Shown: positions 28,279-36,666, numbered from the stretch's first letter. The stretch is 64,000 nucleotides of DNA from Magnetovibrio sp. PR-2 (GCF_036689815.1 NZ_JBAHUR010000005.1:47501-111500), one strand, 5' to 3'. Numbers and translations are program-made. The notes: generated from the sequence alone by a model not told the origin.

Positions 28279-29345
28279 CTATCCGCACGCGCTTTGGCGA
28301 AACCTTGGGTGACTTTGAACTGGATGTGGAATTCAGCTTCCCCGAACGCGGTGTGACAGCGCTGTTCGGGCCGTCGGGCTGTGGTAAGACATCCGTTCTG
28401 CGCTGCATGGCGGGCTTGAACCGTGTCGGGCTGGGTCAATTCGGCGTGGATGGTGAAGTCTGGCAAGACGATTATAAGTTCGTGCCGCCGCACAAACGCG
28501 ACGTGGGTTACGTCTTTCAAGAAGCCAGCCTGTTTCCCCACATGAATGTGCGCGAAAATCTGTTGTTTGGGGCAAAGCGCTCCAGGGCCAAGCACAGCCT
28601 TGTGCCCTTTGATGAGTTGGTAGGTTTGTTGGGCTTGACGGAGATGTTGGACCGCTCCCCCTTAAAGCTGTCGGGTGGTGAACGTCAACGCGTCGCCATT
28701 GGCCGGGCACTGTTAAGCTCGCCTAAAATCTTGTTGATGGACGAGCCGCTCTCCGCGCTTGATCACAAGAACAAGAACGAAATTTTGCCCTATCTGCAAA
28801 AGCTCCACGACACGTTATCCATTCCTGTGGTCTACGTCACACACGATCCTGACGAGGTCGCGCGCTTGGCCGATCACTTAGTCGTGTTGGACAAAGGCAA
28901 GGTCGTGGCCTCTGGCCCCGTGACGCAAACCATGTCGCGTATGGACGTGTCCGTGCAGCAAGGCGAGGACTTAGGTGTCCCCATCAAAGCACACGTGGTG
29001 GAAAAGGACGAAGACTGGCACTTGGCCCGTGCCGAGTTTGTCGGTGGGGCCTTGTGGGTGCGGGACACTGGGTTTGAAATCGGCCAACAAATTCGACTTT
29101 ACGTTCTGGCCCGTGATGTCAGCTTGGCGCTGAGCCCGGCTGAAGACGCCAGCTTCATGAACGTGATGAAGGCAACCGTCACCGCCATGGGTGACAGCAA
29201 TCACCCGGCGGTTAAGGTCGTGCGCATCCAAGTCGGCACCACGCCTTTGTTGGCGCGCTTAACGGCGCGCTCAGCCGATGCTTTGGGCTTGGAAACCCGC
29301 AAAGAGGTCTGGGCGCAAATCAAAACCGTGGCAGTGGTTGATTAA
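28275..29345 (+). CDS. modC: Molybdate ABC transporter, ATP-binding protein
   Basis: 356 residues. Walker [10 protein letters not shown] (32-40), Q loop in [10 protein letters not shown], signature LSGGERQ (132-138), Walker [12 protein letters not shown] and switch His in VTHDPDE. The C-terminal third is a TOBE/Mop-like molybdate-binding regulatory domain with [15 protein letters not shown]. It energises ModB. Its last four bases overlap the end of the convergent helicase gene, with no terminator between them. Confidence 0.93.
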   Translation: MTIRTRFGETLGDFELDVEFSFPERGVTALFGPSGCGKTSVLRCMAGLNRVGLGQFGVDGEVWQDDYKFVPPHKRDVGYVFQEASLFPHMNVRENLLFGAKRSRAKHSLVPFDELVGLLGLTEMLDRSPLKLSGGERQRVAIGRALLSSPKILLMDEPLSALDHKNKNEILPYLQKLHDTLSIPVVYVTHDPDEVARLADHLVVLDKGKVVASGPVTQTMSRMDVSVQQGEDLGVPIKAHVVEKDEDWHLARAEFVGGALWVRDTGFEIGQQIRLYVLARDVSLALSPAEDASFMNVMKATVTAMGDSNHPAVKVVRIQVGTTPLLARLTARSADALGLETRKEVWAQIKTVAVVD

Positions 29346-31348
29346 TCGCCTTTGGGTTTTTTTCGTTTCAAAGGACGAGAGCCCGGCTTGCCGCCCGCAA
29401 AGGACTTGCCGGATTTGAACTTTCCAGATTTTGTCTTGCCTGCGTGGGGCTTGTCCCCTTTGGGCTTGAAGGACGGTTTCTTTTTCTTTTTGAACTTAGA
29501 CGGTTCATCCGCAGACGGTGAGCGGTCAACCAGATCGTTGACGTCAATGGGGCCGCCGGAAAACGGCTTGTCCGCATGGCGCTTGCTCGCGGGCTTGCCT
29601 TTGTTTTTCCCTTTGTACTTGTCCTTGTCATAAGGCTTTCTGGGGCCAAAGGGTTTGCGCCGACCTTCGTCATCGCCGTCTTTGAAGTTGCCTTTGAATT
29701 TATCTTTATGGCCGTGCTTGTCTTTGGGCGCTTCAGGCACGCCTTTCATGCGGTCAACGGTGATGGATTTTTCTACCTTGCGCGATGGGCCGATGGCTTC
29801 CATGAACTTTTCGGAAGCTTCAGGCGTCAATTCCACGTGGGTTTCATCGCCATGAATTTTAATGGCGCCAATGTCACGCTTGGTGATGTGTCCGGCGCGG
29901 CACAACATGGGCAGCAACCAACGCGGTTCGGCCTGGTGCTTGCGGCCAACGGACAGGCGGAACCAAACACCGTTGTCAAAGTCTTGGCGCTGGGCGCGGG
30001 GGCCGCGGTCTTGTTTGTCGTTAAAATCGCGCGGATTGCCTTCGATCAGTTCTTCGGCGGCAGGCTTGCCGGCGTTGTGCAAACGCAAGAACGCCACGGC
30101 CAGCTGTTCGGCGCTGAATTTTTGCAAAAGGTCTTGGGCATCGGCAACTTCGTCAACGCTCAACGGTTCGCTTAAGCGCGGGTCGTCCATGATGCGTTCT
30201 TTGTCGAGCTTAGCGATGTCTTCGACAGACGGGGGCTTGGCCCAGTCGGCTGTGATCTTGGCATTTTCCAACAGACGTTCGGTGCGTTTGCGCCAGTTGA
30301 ACGGTACGATCAACGCGCTGACACCTTTGCGGCCCGCGCGGCCCGTGCGGCCACTGCGGTGCAAGAGCGATTCTTTCCCCTTCGGGATGTCGGCGTGAAT
30401 GACCAAGTCCAAGTTCGGCAAGTCGATACCGCGTGCAGCTACATCGGTGGCAACGCACACACGCGCACGTCCGTCACGCATGGCTTGCAGCGCGTGGGTG
30501 CGTTCGTTCTGGCTGAGTTCACCCGACAAGGCCACGACCGAGAACCCCCGGTTGTTGAGGCGGCTGGTCATGTGGTTCACATTGGCGCGGGTGCCGCAAA
30601 AGATGATGGTGTTTTTCGCATCATAATAACGCAGCACGTTGATGATGGCGTTTTCACGATCGTTGGGGGCCACCATGAACGAACGGTATTCGATGTCTAA
30701 GTGCTGACCTTTTTCGCCTTGGGTGGTGATGCGCACTGCGTCGTTTTGATAACGCTTGGCCAAGTTGGCGATGGTGCGGCCAACGGTTGCGGAAAACATC
30801 AAGGTGCGGCGGTCTTTGGGTGCGGCGTCCAAGATGTATTCCAAGTCATCGCGAAAGCCCAAGTCCAGCATTTCGTCCGCTTCGTCGAGGACTACAGCTT
30901 TAAAGGCAGAGGTGTCGAGGGATCCGCGCTCGATATGATCGCGCAAACGGCCCGGCGTGCCGACCACGATGTGTGCACCCCGGTCCAGGGCGCGGCGTTC
31001 TTGGCGCATGTCCATGCCACCCACGCAAGACGCTACGCGCGCCCCTGTTTCGGCGTAAAGCCATTCCAGCTCGCGCTTGACCTGCAAGGCTAGTTCGCGT
31101 GTCGGCGCGACAGCCAGGGCAAGCGGGGCGTCGGGGCCGGAGAAGCGCTCGGCTCCACCCAGCAGCGTTGGGGCCAAGGCCATGCCAAACGCGACGGTTT
31201 TGCCCGACCCGGTTTGTGCCGACACCAGGGCGTCTGCATTTTCCAGTTCAGGGGCCAAGACAGCTTCTTGGACTTGGGTCAGTTGGGTGTAGCCGCGTTT
31301 CGTCAACGCTTGGGCCAGCGGCGCTAATACGCCTGCAAAATCGGTCAT
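29342..31348 (-). CDS. DEAD-box RNA helicase with DbpA-type RNA-binding domain
   Basis: 668 residues. Helicase motifs in order: Q motif TQVQEAVL, Walker A AQTGSGKT, PTRELA, VLDEADEM, SAT, and HRSGRTGRAGR. After the helicase core comes a DbpA/CsdA RNA-binding domain with FRLSVGRKHQAEPRWLLPML, and then a long Lys/Gly/Pro-rich tail. It probably acts in ribosome assembly or mRNA remodelling, as CsdA and DbpA do. The tail may add non-specific RNA binding. Monocistronic, convergent with modC. Confidence 0.92.
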   Translation of the reverse strand: MTDFAGVLAPLAQALTKRGYTQLTQVQEAVLAPELENADALVSAQTGSGKTVAFGMALAPTLLGGAERFSGPDAPLALAVAPTRELALQVKRELEWLYAETGARVASCVGGMDMRQERRALDRGAHIVVGTPGRLRDHIERGSLDTSAFKAVVLDEADEMLDLGFRDDLEYILDAAPKDRRTLMFSATVGRTIANLAKRYQNDAVRITTQGEKGQHLDIEYRSFMVAPNDRENAIINVLRYYDAKNTIIFCGTRANVNHMTSRLNNRGFSVVALSGELSQNERTHALQAMRDGRARVCVATDVAARGIDLPNLDLVIHADIPKGKESLLHRSGRTGRAGRKGVSALIVPFNWRKRTERLLENAKITADWAKPPSVEDIAKLDKERIMDDPRLSEPLSVDEVADAQDLLQKFSAEQLAVAFLRLHNAGKPAAEELIEGNPRDFNDKQDRGPRAQRQDFDNGVWFRLSVGRKHQAEPRWLLPMLCRAGHITKRDIGAIKIHGDETHVELTPEASEKFMEAIGPSRKVEKSITVDRMKGVPEAPKDKHGHKDKFKGNFKDGDDEGRRKPFGPRKPYDKDKYKGKNKGKPASKRHADKPFSGGPIDVNDLVDRSPSADEPSKFKKKKKPSFKPKGDKPHAGKTKSGKFKSGKSFAGGKPGSRPLKRKKPKGD

Positions 31349-31541
31349 GTTTTTACTTTCGGGAGTGTGCAGCGCGTCACAGCGCGCGCGGGCAACCTGA
31401 CATCAGGCCGCTCAAATCTCATTTGGGGGTGTTGTATAGGGCCAAAGCGGGGGCGTAAAGCGAATAAAACCGCCAAACCCTTCCGTTTTTTGCAAATAGG
31501 CATATATCCTTTGAAGTGCAATTGGGACCAAAGGTGATGTG

Positions 31542-31979
31542 ATGAGCACGAACGCAGGCCAACCGGAGCCGGAAATTATTCCGCCAGGCCAAAAATCTTC
31601 TTCAGAAACAAAGTCTTCCGTGAATTTTGATGACGTCACAGATGTCTTGGGCCATCCGCTCACTATGCCGCGCATTGCCTATGCCTTGTTTGCCATAGCC
31701 TCCATTAGCGGCTTTCCCATGCTGATCGGCTTAATCGCCGCTTATTTGGCGCGCGGAGAAGCGCCCGACTGGTTGGAAGGGCATTATACCTTCCTGATCT
31801 ACACGTTTTGGGGGGGATTGCTGCTGATCGGCATCGGTTTGGTGACGTGGATTATCGGCATCGGCATGTTGTTGCTGTGGCTTTTGCCGCTGTGGTACGT
31901 GATTCGCGTCGTGCGGGGCTGGATTTTGTTGGAAAATCGCCGCCCGGTGCCCAACCCGCAAAGCCTTCTATTCGGCTAG
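31542..31979 (+). CDS. Small membrane protein (DUF4870-like)
   Basis: 145 residues from the ATG at 31542 (AAAGG upstream). An acidic, disordered N terminus of about 50 residues leads to three membrane helices. The segment LIAAYLARGEAPDWLEGHY and the later RVVRGW ... NRRPVPNP are characteristic of a widespread proteobacterial membrane protein resembling DUF4870. Function unknown. It is the last intact host gene before the prophage. Confidence 0.7.
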   Translation: MSTNAGQPEPEIIPPGQKSSSETKSSVNFDDVTDVLGHPLTMPRIAYALFAIASISGFPMLIGLIAAYLARGEAPDWLEGHYTFLIYTFWGGLLLIGIGLVTWIIGIGMLLLWLLPLWYVIRVVRGWILLENRRPVPNPQSLLFG

Positions 31980-32030
31980 TTTCCGCTTAAGTCCTGATTT
32001 TCCCTTGCCATTTTGTGTGACAACGCAAAA

Positions 32031-32177
32031 ATGAAGGATGGGCAAGTGCGTTGGGGAACTGCAAGACGTTATTTAATATTAGGTCCAGACGGTGTGATAT
32101 TGCGGGTTTGGGAGAAGGTTCGGGTCAAAGGACATGCACAGGAAGTGTTTGATTTCGTTAAAGAAATCCAATCCTGA
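32031..32177 (+). pseudogene. C-terminal fragment of a Bcp-type peroxiredoxin gene
   Basis: A 48-residue frame whose sequence (WGTARRYLILGPDGVILRVW, then VRVKGHAQEVFDFV) matches the C terminus of thiol peroxidase Bcp, where the RxTFLIDPDGxIxxVWPKVKVKGHAxEVL pattern is standard. The catalytic N-terminal two thirds are absent: the frame is closed by a stop at 31995 and no other part occurs in the window. I read it as the remainder of a gene lost when this locus was rearranged, perhaps by the phage. Expression is not implied. Confidence 0.7.
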
Positions 32178-32263
32178 CGGTGATCGACCAACGGTAATTA
32201 AAAATTTTCTGACGAAAGTTTTGCGGTGATTTTATTCCCGTGAATTCCCCCCATTCTGACCAT

Positions 32264-32327
32264 TCTGAGACTAGATTGAGACTGGAATGAGACTGGATTG
32301 AGACTAGAGACGATCCTAGTCTCACTT
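32264..32327. repeat. Short degenerate direct repeats at prophage left end
   Basis: TGAGACTAGA, TGAGACTGGA, TGAGACTGGA and TGAGACTAGA follow at 10-11 base spacing, then an inverted partner in CTAGTCTCA. Their position just inside the phage end suggests recombination-protein arm sites, but the region also lies just behind the holin stop. Function not determined. Confidence 0.5.
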
Positions 32328-32348
32328 TGGAACATGATCTGATCTGAT

Positions 32349-32762
32349 CTATTTGGATTTGCCGCCAAGCTTTTCGATGGTCCGCAAACCGCCAAGCCCG
32401 AGCATCCCCAACAGGACGGGCATCATCACGGACAGGTCCAGGGCGGGGAGCGTCGGGGTGTCGATACCGGCGACGGCCATCACGAACAACACGACGGGCT
32501 GACCTACGTAGGTCCATGCCAATGCAGAACCACAGGTCCAGCCGATGAACGGACGCCACCCGGCCACGAATATGCTTCGATGCCCGGCTTCGATCTGGTT
32601 GATCCCGGCCTGGACCTGGGTCTCGTTCATGGCAAGTTTGATCTTGAGGGACTCGAACGCGCGTTTCTCGTCATCGGTCTCGACGAATTGATCCACGATG
32701 TCCGCAACACCTTTGGCCGCTGATACGACCCCACCCCCGAGAAGTTTACCCAAGAAACTCAT
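32349..32762 (-). CDS. Holin of the 3TM type
   Basis: 137 residues from the ATG at 32762, which overlaps the endolysin stop (ATGA). The sequence has an amphipathic N-terminal part (DIVDQFVETDDEKRAFE), then ARHRS-like GHRSIFVAGWRPFIGW followed by two or three membrane helices, as in phage 3TM holins (PF11351). It should form the inner-membrane lesion that releases the endolysin. Second gene of a two-gene lysis operon on the minus strand. Confidence 0.82.
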   Translation of the reverse strand: MSFLGKLLGGGVVSAAKGVADIVDQFVETDDEKRAFESLKIKLAMNETQVQAGINQIEAGHRSIFVAGWRPFIGWTCGSALAWTYVGQPVVLFVMAVAGIDTPTLPALDLSVMMPVLLGMLGLGGLRTIEKLGGKSK

Positions 32763-33112
32763 TTCCCGTTCCACCTTGCTGATCGTTTGCGGGTGTCCAC
32801 GTGAATGAAGCTCGGATATTTCCCGATCCCTCGGAACCCGGCCCGGATCGCGTTCGCGATCAACACGTCCGGAACACGGCCATCAAGTCGGATATCGAAC
32901 GCTTTCCCGTACAGGTGTTGAGATCGTTCACCCCCGCCCACGGCCCGGTTGTGGTCCTCGCACCGGACGGCGCTGTTCAGGACCATGGGACGGCCATCGA
33001 TTTCGCGCAGTCGCTGCAACGCCGAAATCGATTCCGTCTGGACGTGGTCCGTCCCACACCCGCACTGGCAGACAATTTCGTGACGAGAAAAATTCTTAGT
33101 TAGATCACCCAT
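32759..33112 (-). CDS. Endolysin, peptidase M15 family
   Basis: 117 residues, no signal peptide. The zinc ligands of the M15 (D,D-carboxypeptidase/L,D-endopeptidase) fold are present: His66 and Asp73 in SQHLYGKAFD and His104 in FIHVD. It cuts peptidoglycan cross-links at the end of infection. The ATG lies exactly six bases after a minus-strand TAAATA, so if that is the promoter the message is leaderless, and the next internal Met (residue 43) is too late to serve. Confidence 0.88.
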   Translation of the reverse strand: MGDLTKNFSRHEIVCQCGCGTDHVQTESISALQRLREIDGRPMVLNSAVRCEDHNRAVGGGERSQHLYGKAFDIRLDGRVPDVLIANAIRAGFRGIGKYPSFIHVDTRKRSARWNGK

Positions 33113-33117
33113 ACGGG

Positions 33118-33123
33118 TATTTA
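33118..33123 (-). promoter_or_regulatory. TAAATA late-type promoter for the lysis operon
   Basis: Minus-strand CCGTAAATACCC. By T4 late-promoter geometry (transcription starting six bases after the element) the start falls on base 33112, the A of the endolysin ATG. Confidence 0.6.
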
Positions 33124-33149
33124 CGGTCAGTCCCCCGACACCTATCTGG

Positions 33150-33155
33150 TAAGTA
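33150..33155 (+). promoter_or_regulatory. TAAGTA variant element upstream of the sigma gene
   Basis: GGTAAGTAG. It sits 22 bases before the sigma-factor start, at the place a -10 element would take. The same GGTAAGTA occurs at about 36659 and 39296, both intergenic. It may be a weaker relative of the TAAATA element or a separate promoter class. Confidence 0.4.
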
Positions 33156-33177
33156 GATAAAACAGGGTGGAAGGTGC

Positions 33178-33726
33178 GTGCCGGATTACATCAACAACGA
33201 AGAATTTTTTGAAGAAATTTGCCGATGCAAGGCGAACTTCGATCCGGACAATCCCGGCGCGGCAATGTCCCCTCGGTTGTCCGAGATGTTCATCACACTG
33301 GTCGAGCAGATCGGGAAAAAGAAAAATTGGTATTGGTATTCGTATCTATCAGAAATGAAAGGCGAAGCCTTGATCATCCTGGTTCGGACTTGGCACAAGT
33401 TTGATCCCGAAAGAACCCACAATCCGTTTGGCTATTTCACCACCACAGTCGAGCGGGCGTTCCTGACCTACATGGAAAAGGAAAAAAAACAAGTCCGGGT
33501 CGGACAGGAAATTACCAAACTGGAATCCGCCAACATGTTGGCGACCGGTCAAGTCAGCAAGACCACAATCGACGCGATCAAAGATATGACCGGGGAGAGC
33601 AAGCACATTTCGACCCAACTGGATCAAGACTTGGACGGGACCAAGACGATCAAGTCGGATGGCAGAATTTTACGCGGGAACAAAGCTCGTGGTCGTCGCC
33701 TTGCCAAACTGAGGGCCCGATCATGA
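33178..33726 (+). CDS. T4 gp55-like late sigma factor
   Basis: 182 residues from a GTG at 33178 (GGTGGAAGG upstream). The alignment with T4 gp55, from memory of that protein, is collinear: YINNEEFFEEI against YVNNKELLQAI; a middle block with SEMKGEALIILVRTWHKFDP against the gp55 EMIADGIEASIKGLHNFD region; then NPFGYFTTTVERAFLTYMEK against [20 protein letters not shown]. This is the sigma region-2 type core that binds RNA polymerase and reads the -10 element. The C terminus is basic and lacks the gp55 clamp-binding tail (hydrophobic/acidic SLDFLYE). No phage sliding clamp is seen. It would redirect host RNA polymerase to the TAAATA promoters listed here. Confidence 0.82.
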   Translation: MPDYINNEEFFEEICRCKANFDPDNPGAAMSPRLSEMFITLVEQIGKKKNWYWYSYLSEMKGEALIILVRTWHKFDPERTHNPFGYFTTTVERAFLTYMEKEKKQVRVGQEITKLESANMLATGQVSKTTIDAIKDMTGESKHISTQLDQDLDGTKTIKSDGRILRGNKARGRRLAKLRARS

Positions 33727-33791
33727 TGGATAAGTTCCGCAAGTCCCAACCCGATCCCGAGACTAAACCCATGGCTTGCCCGGATCATTGA
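33723..33791 (+). CDS. Possible 22-residue coupled peptide
   Basis: A tiny frame whose ATG overlaps the sigma stop (ATGATGG). It encodes a charged, Pro-rich peptide of no known type. Only the coupling supports it; it may be chance. Confidence 0.2.
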   Translation: MMDKFRKSQPDPETKPMACPDH

Positions 33792-33805
33792 CGAGATGAT
33801 CGGGA

Positions 33806-33811
33806 TAAATA
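33806..33811 (+). promoter_or_regulatory. TAAATA late-type promoter
   Basis: GGGATAAATACCCC. The predicted start (33817) coincides with the GGAG ribosome binding site, leaving an 11-base leader before the ATG at 33828. Confidence 0.65.
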
Positions 33812-33827
33812 CCCCTGGAGAACAATC

Positions 33828-34295
33828 ATGAATCAAATTGATCCGGCTTTCATCCGGGACCAACAAGAGCAAGCGGTTGCGCTTCGGAAGCAAGCCGTCG
33901 CCGACACGTTCCGTCCGTTTGTCGAACTGGTCAATGACCGGCTGAACCCGCACCCGTTTTTCGTCAAGGTCGAGTTGTTCATCAAAACAGACGAGACGTT
34001 CTATGTGAACCCGGGTGAGCGCACTCGGGTCCTAAACGAGTTGGACACGGACCTCGAACAGATCGCGGCCAAACTTGACGACGAGTTGTACGCCGCTGTG
34101 ACACAGGTCCGGTTGGCCTACATGCGCCCGATCAGTTATAGGAAGACCCGTGACGATGAACCCGCTTTCGCGCTTCGCGTCGTGTTGGAGTTCGCCGTGG
34201 TTAGTGCGGATGCGATTGATGAGGTCCGAGCCGCGTTGACCCCGGATGATCCGGTCGAGATCGACCCGTCCAAGACAACTGAGGTGAACATGTAA
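33828..34295 (+). CDS. Phage protein of unknown function
   Basis: 155 residues, acidic, no signal or membrane segment. Two parts can be seen: a helical start (DPAFIRDQQEQAVALRKQ) and a mixed alpha/beta body. It begins shortly after a TAAATA element and its stop overlaps the next gene (TAATG). Its place between sigma and a structural protein fits either a virion component or a transcription partner; nothing in the sequence decides. Confidence 0.75.
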   Translation: MNQIDPAFIRDQQEQAVALRKQAVADTFRPFVELVNDRLNPHPFFVKVELFIKTDETFYVNPGERTRVLNELDTDLEQIAAKLDDELYAAVTQVRLAYMRPISYRKTRDDEPAFALRVVLEFAVVSADAIDEVRAALTPDDPVEIDPSKTTEVNM

Positions 34296-35218
34296 TGGTT
34301 TACGTACAAGGTGGGTTGATTGAAGCCTCGGATTTCAATGGGTTCCGCAACACTGTGATGGACGTCTATGGGACCGGCAACGGCGACCGTGGATACGGCC
34401 AAACCGCAATCACGGTTCCGACCGTGTCGGGTGGTTCTGTTGAACTGGTCAAGTCATCGGAGTGGACCAACTTGCGCGCGGCCATAGTCGTGTGTGGGGA
34501 CCATCAAGGATCGGTGCTCTCTCTCCCCCCATCAGTCGAACAAGAACAAGACGACCTGATCCAGTCCCACCCCACGGGTACCGGTGATATTCCGGTCTCG
34601 GTTTCTCTGATCGACACCAACCGCCAAGTCCAAGACCCCGGATCGTTGACCTTGTTCACGTCTGCGTTGACCAGCACCCGTGCGGTGGCGTGGTCCACAC
34701 AGATTCAGCACGAGTTCACGGTGACCTTCGGTGACGGTGATGATGCCCGTTACTTTTTCAACTCCGGCGGTGATATTCAGGTCCGCGCTAGTCGCGCCGG
34801 TGGATCAGCCAGTTCCCAGAACACGGCTTGGACCAACCTGTTGACTTCCATGGGAACGGTCCGGTTCGGTCCCACTCAGACCACCCCGACGGGCTCAGGT
34901 ACGGGTTCGGCTATCGGGTACTGGGGTGCGACTGGTGCGTGGCAACAAATCTATTCGATCTCGGACGCCGGTGCATATTCGGCCAACAACGCGACCATGT
35001 ATGTCCGTCGTGACACCTCCTCGGACACCAGTGGGAACGGGGATAATGGATTCCGGTTCTCGTTTCGGATCGACTTCAACGACGCCCACGCGAACGGCTG
35101 GTTTGATTCCGTTGATGGCACATTCAGCTCGATCATCGATTACAACTTGGCGACCACCCATTTGAGTGTTGCCGGACCAACCCTGTCCACCACGACCGAA
35201 CTGACGGTGGGCTCATAA
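34295..35218 (+). CDS. Putative virion structural protein
   Basis: 307 residues, rich in Ser, Thr and Gly, with beta-type sequence throughout. The segment DDARYFFNSGGDIQVRASR is similar to repeated blocks I know from structural proteins of marine phages, and the N terminus MVYVQGGLIEASDFNGF also recalls that group. No enzyme motif. It ends six bases inside the convergent radical SAM gene. A tail or head decoration role is inference. Confidence 0.65.
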   Translation: MVYVQGGLIEASDFNGFRNTVMDVYGTGNGDRGYGQTAITVPTVSGGSVELVKSSEWTNLRAAIVVCGDHQGSVLSLPPSVEQEQDDLIQSHPTGTGDIPVSVSLIDTNRQVQDPGSLTLFTSALTSTRAVAWSTQIQHEFTVTFGDGDDARYFFNSGGDIQVRASRAGGSASSQNTAWTNLLTSMGTVRFGPTQTTPTGSGTGSAIGYWGATGAWQQIYSISDAGAYSANNATMYVRRDTSSDTSGNGDNGFRFSFRIDFNDAHANGWFDSVDGTFSSIIDYNLATTHLSVAGPTLSTTTELTVGS

Positions 35219-36103
35219 GCCTGATTTGGTCAACGCGATGTTCGCGGCACAATTACACGTGGCCTGATCGCAGATGACCGGATCGGTAAACCTTACAAGT
35301 CCCTGTTCGACCAGTCGGGTCCCGTCCTTGATCCCGCACCCGGCCCGCTTGAGCACCCCGCCCGAGATCGACACCCCATCACAGCCCGCCCGACAAGACC
35401 AACCCCGATACCGGTTCTGACCCTGTTGGAGTACGACTTCGGGATTGGTATCGATCCACCCGTCCGGACCCAACACCCTGATAGAGGTGAAATTGGTCAC
35501 GTCCAGTTCGGTCAGCCATCTCTCTTGCTGGTCCGTGTAAGCGCGTCCATCGGGAAACTGAATTCGGCGCACACAGTAGCGAAGACCGTGCCGGTTGCAG
35601 TAGTCGATCCCCCGGAGAATATCCTGTTCGTGTCCGGGCAAATACATGAACGTGATAACGACCCGACCGGCCCCGTCCTGGTCCACGTGCCGGACCCGTT
35701 CCAGTAAGACACGTTGTTGATCGAACTCAGTCAGATGTTCGTAATGGACCGAGAAGAACATCACACGCATGATCCGGGACAGGTCCAGATAATACTGATC
35801 CGAACGGGTCCCATTCGTGACCACCCCTTGCATGAACCCGTTCTGGTGTGCCCGCTCGACCCAGTCCGTGAACCAGGGAATCACACACGGCTCCCCACCG
35901 GCGTAAAAGATGAACCCCTCAGAATAAACCCGGGTGATCTCGTCGATCAGGTCCAACCCGTACTGACGATCCATCAACGAGGACACCTGATCGGACTGCG
36001 TACAGTACGTACAGGCGTAATTGCACCGATCACCGGTGTTCAGGTCGATCCGAAAGGTCCGATAACTGGGCTGACACGCCCGAATGTCCGGTAACGCAGC
36101 CAT
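35213..36103 (-). CDS. Radical SAM protein with C-terminal auxiliary-cluster cysteines
   Basis: 296 residues. CNYACTYC gives the iron-sulfur ligands Cys27, Cys31 and Cys34 (CxxxCxxC) and YAGGEP (67-72) is the SAM-binding motif. The C-terminal third has six further cysteines (237, 241, 256, 278, 283, 285) spaced as in SPASM/twitch domains, which hold extra iron-sulfur clusters in peptide-modifying enzymes. The substrate is not evident. It is coupled by ATGA to a small membrane protein and converges on a structural gene. A phage-encoded enzyme of this kind could modify a virion or host peptide. Confidence 0.88.
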   Translation of the reverse strand: MAALPDIRACQPSYRTFRIDLNTGDRCNYACTYCTQSDQVSSLMDRQYGLDLIDEITRVYSEGFIFYAGGEPCVIPWFTDWVERAHQNGFMQGVVTNGTRSDQYYLDLSRIMRVMFFSVHYEHLTEFDQQRVLLERVRHVDQDGAGRVVITFMYLPGHEQDILRGIDYCNRHGLRYCVRRIQFPDGRAYTDQQERWLTELDVTNFTSIRVLGPDGWIDTNPEVVLQQGQNRYRGWSCRAGCDGVSISGGVLKRAGCGIKDGTRLVEQGLVRFTDPVICDQATCNCAANIALTKSGL

Positions 36104-36405
36104 CAGAACAGCTTCCCCGCGATCCGGGCCAAAGTCTCCTTTATGTCGGACAGGGTATGGGTGATGCTGGAACGATCCTCGTGGTACCGATCCAACAGTG
36201 CCATTAAAGTTTCCGTCTGTTCGTCATGGTGCTGGTGTTGGTGCTGGATCATCTCTTCGAGCTGACGGATTAGCGTGTTCCTATCGGTCCACATCCGCCT
36301 GATCACATAGGCCAGTGCGACAACCAGCAACAGAAGGATCGCAGCGACCGATCCGGTCCCGCCCGCGATGATGATTCCAAAAGATTGATTAAGTACGTCC
36401 CACAT
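36103..36405 (-). CDS. Small single-pass membrane protein with coiled coil
   Basis: 100 residues from the ATG at 36405. One hydrophobic helix (about 10-35, IIIAGGTGSVAAILLLLVVA) is followed by a long charged coiled coil with a His-rich patch (HQHQHHDE). The size and topology fit a spanin-like or holin-associated protein, but it could also tether the radical SAM enzyme encoded next, whose ATG overlaps this stop. Confidence 0.7.
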   Translation of the reverse strand: MWDVLNQSFGIIIAGGTGSVAAILLLLVVALAYVIRRMWTDRNTLIRQLEEMIQHQHQHHDEQTETLMALLDRYHEDRSSITHTLSDIKETLARIAGKLF

Positions 36406-36436
36406 ATCCGGTCCCCTTTGCGTCCCACACAAGTAG

Positions 36437-36592
36437 TTATCCGATTGGGGTCTTGCGGGTGAACCGCGCGGATATCATATAGGTGGTATCGAACCGGAAT
36501 GTGTGTTTTGAGGGTGCGTCCCGAACACGGGCTACCATTGCGGTTCGGTATGTCCCTGACGGGGCTTGTGCATGTAGGTTGAATACGGTCAT
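36437..36592 (-). CDS. Possible small phage protein
   Basis: A 51-residue frame (MTVFNLHAQAPSGTYRTAMV...) lying upstream of the membrane protein on the same strand. Composition is protein-like but no strong ribosome binding site is seen, and the open frame continues upstream, so the start is a guess. Confidence 0.3.
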   Translation of the reverse strand: MTVFNLHAQAPSGTYRTAMVARVRDAPSKHTFRFDTTYMISARFTRKTPIG

Positions 36593-36660
36593 CGGGTCTT
36601 GAACACGCCCGGTGGCCGTACTCGTTTCCACCCTGGTGCACCAAACCGATCCTGTTCGGG

Positions 36661-36666
36661 TAAGTA
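36661..36666 (+). promoter_or_regulatory. TAAGTA variant element
   Basis: GGGTAAGTAAG, 26 bases before the ATG of the first gene of the small-gene run at 36692. See the like element before the sigma gene. Confidence 0.4.

Noticed and set aside
28149-28595. 148-codon minus-strand frame
   Set aside because: It lies opposite the modB/modC junction, whose reading is certain.
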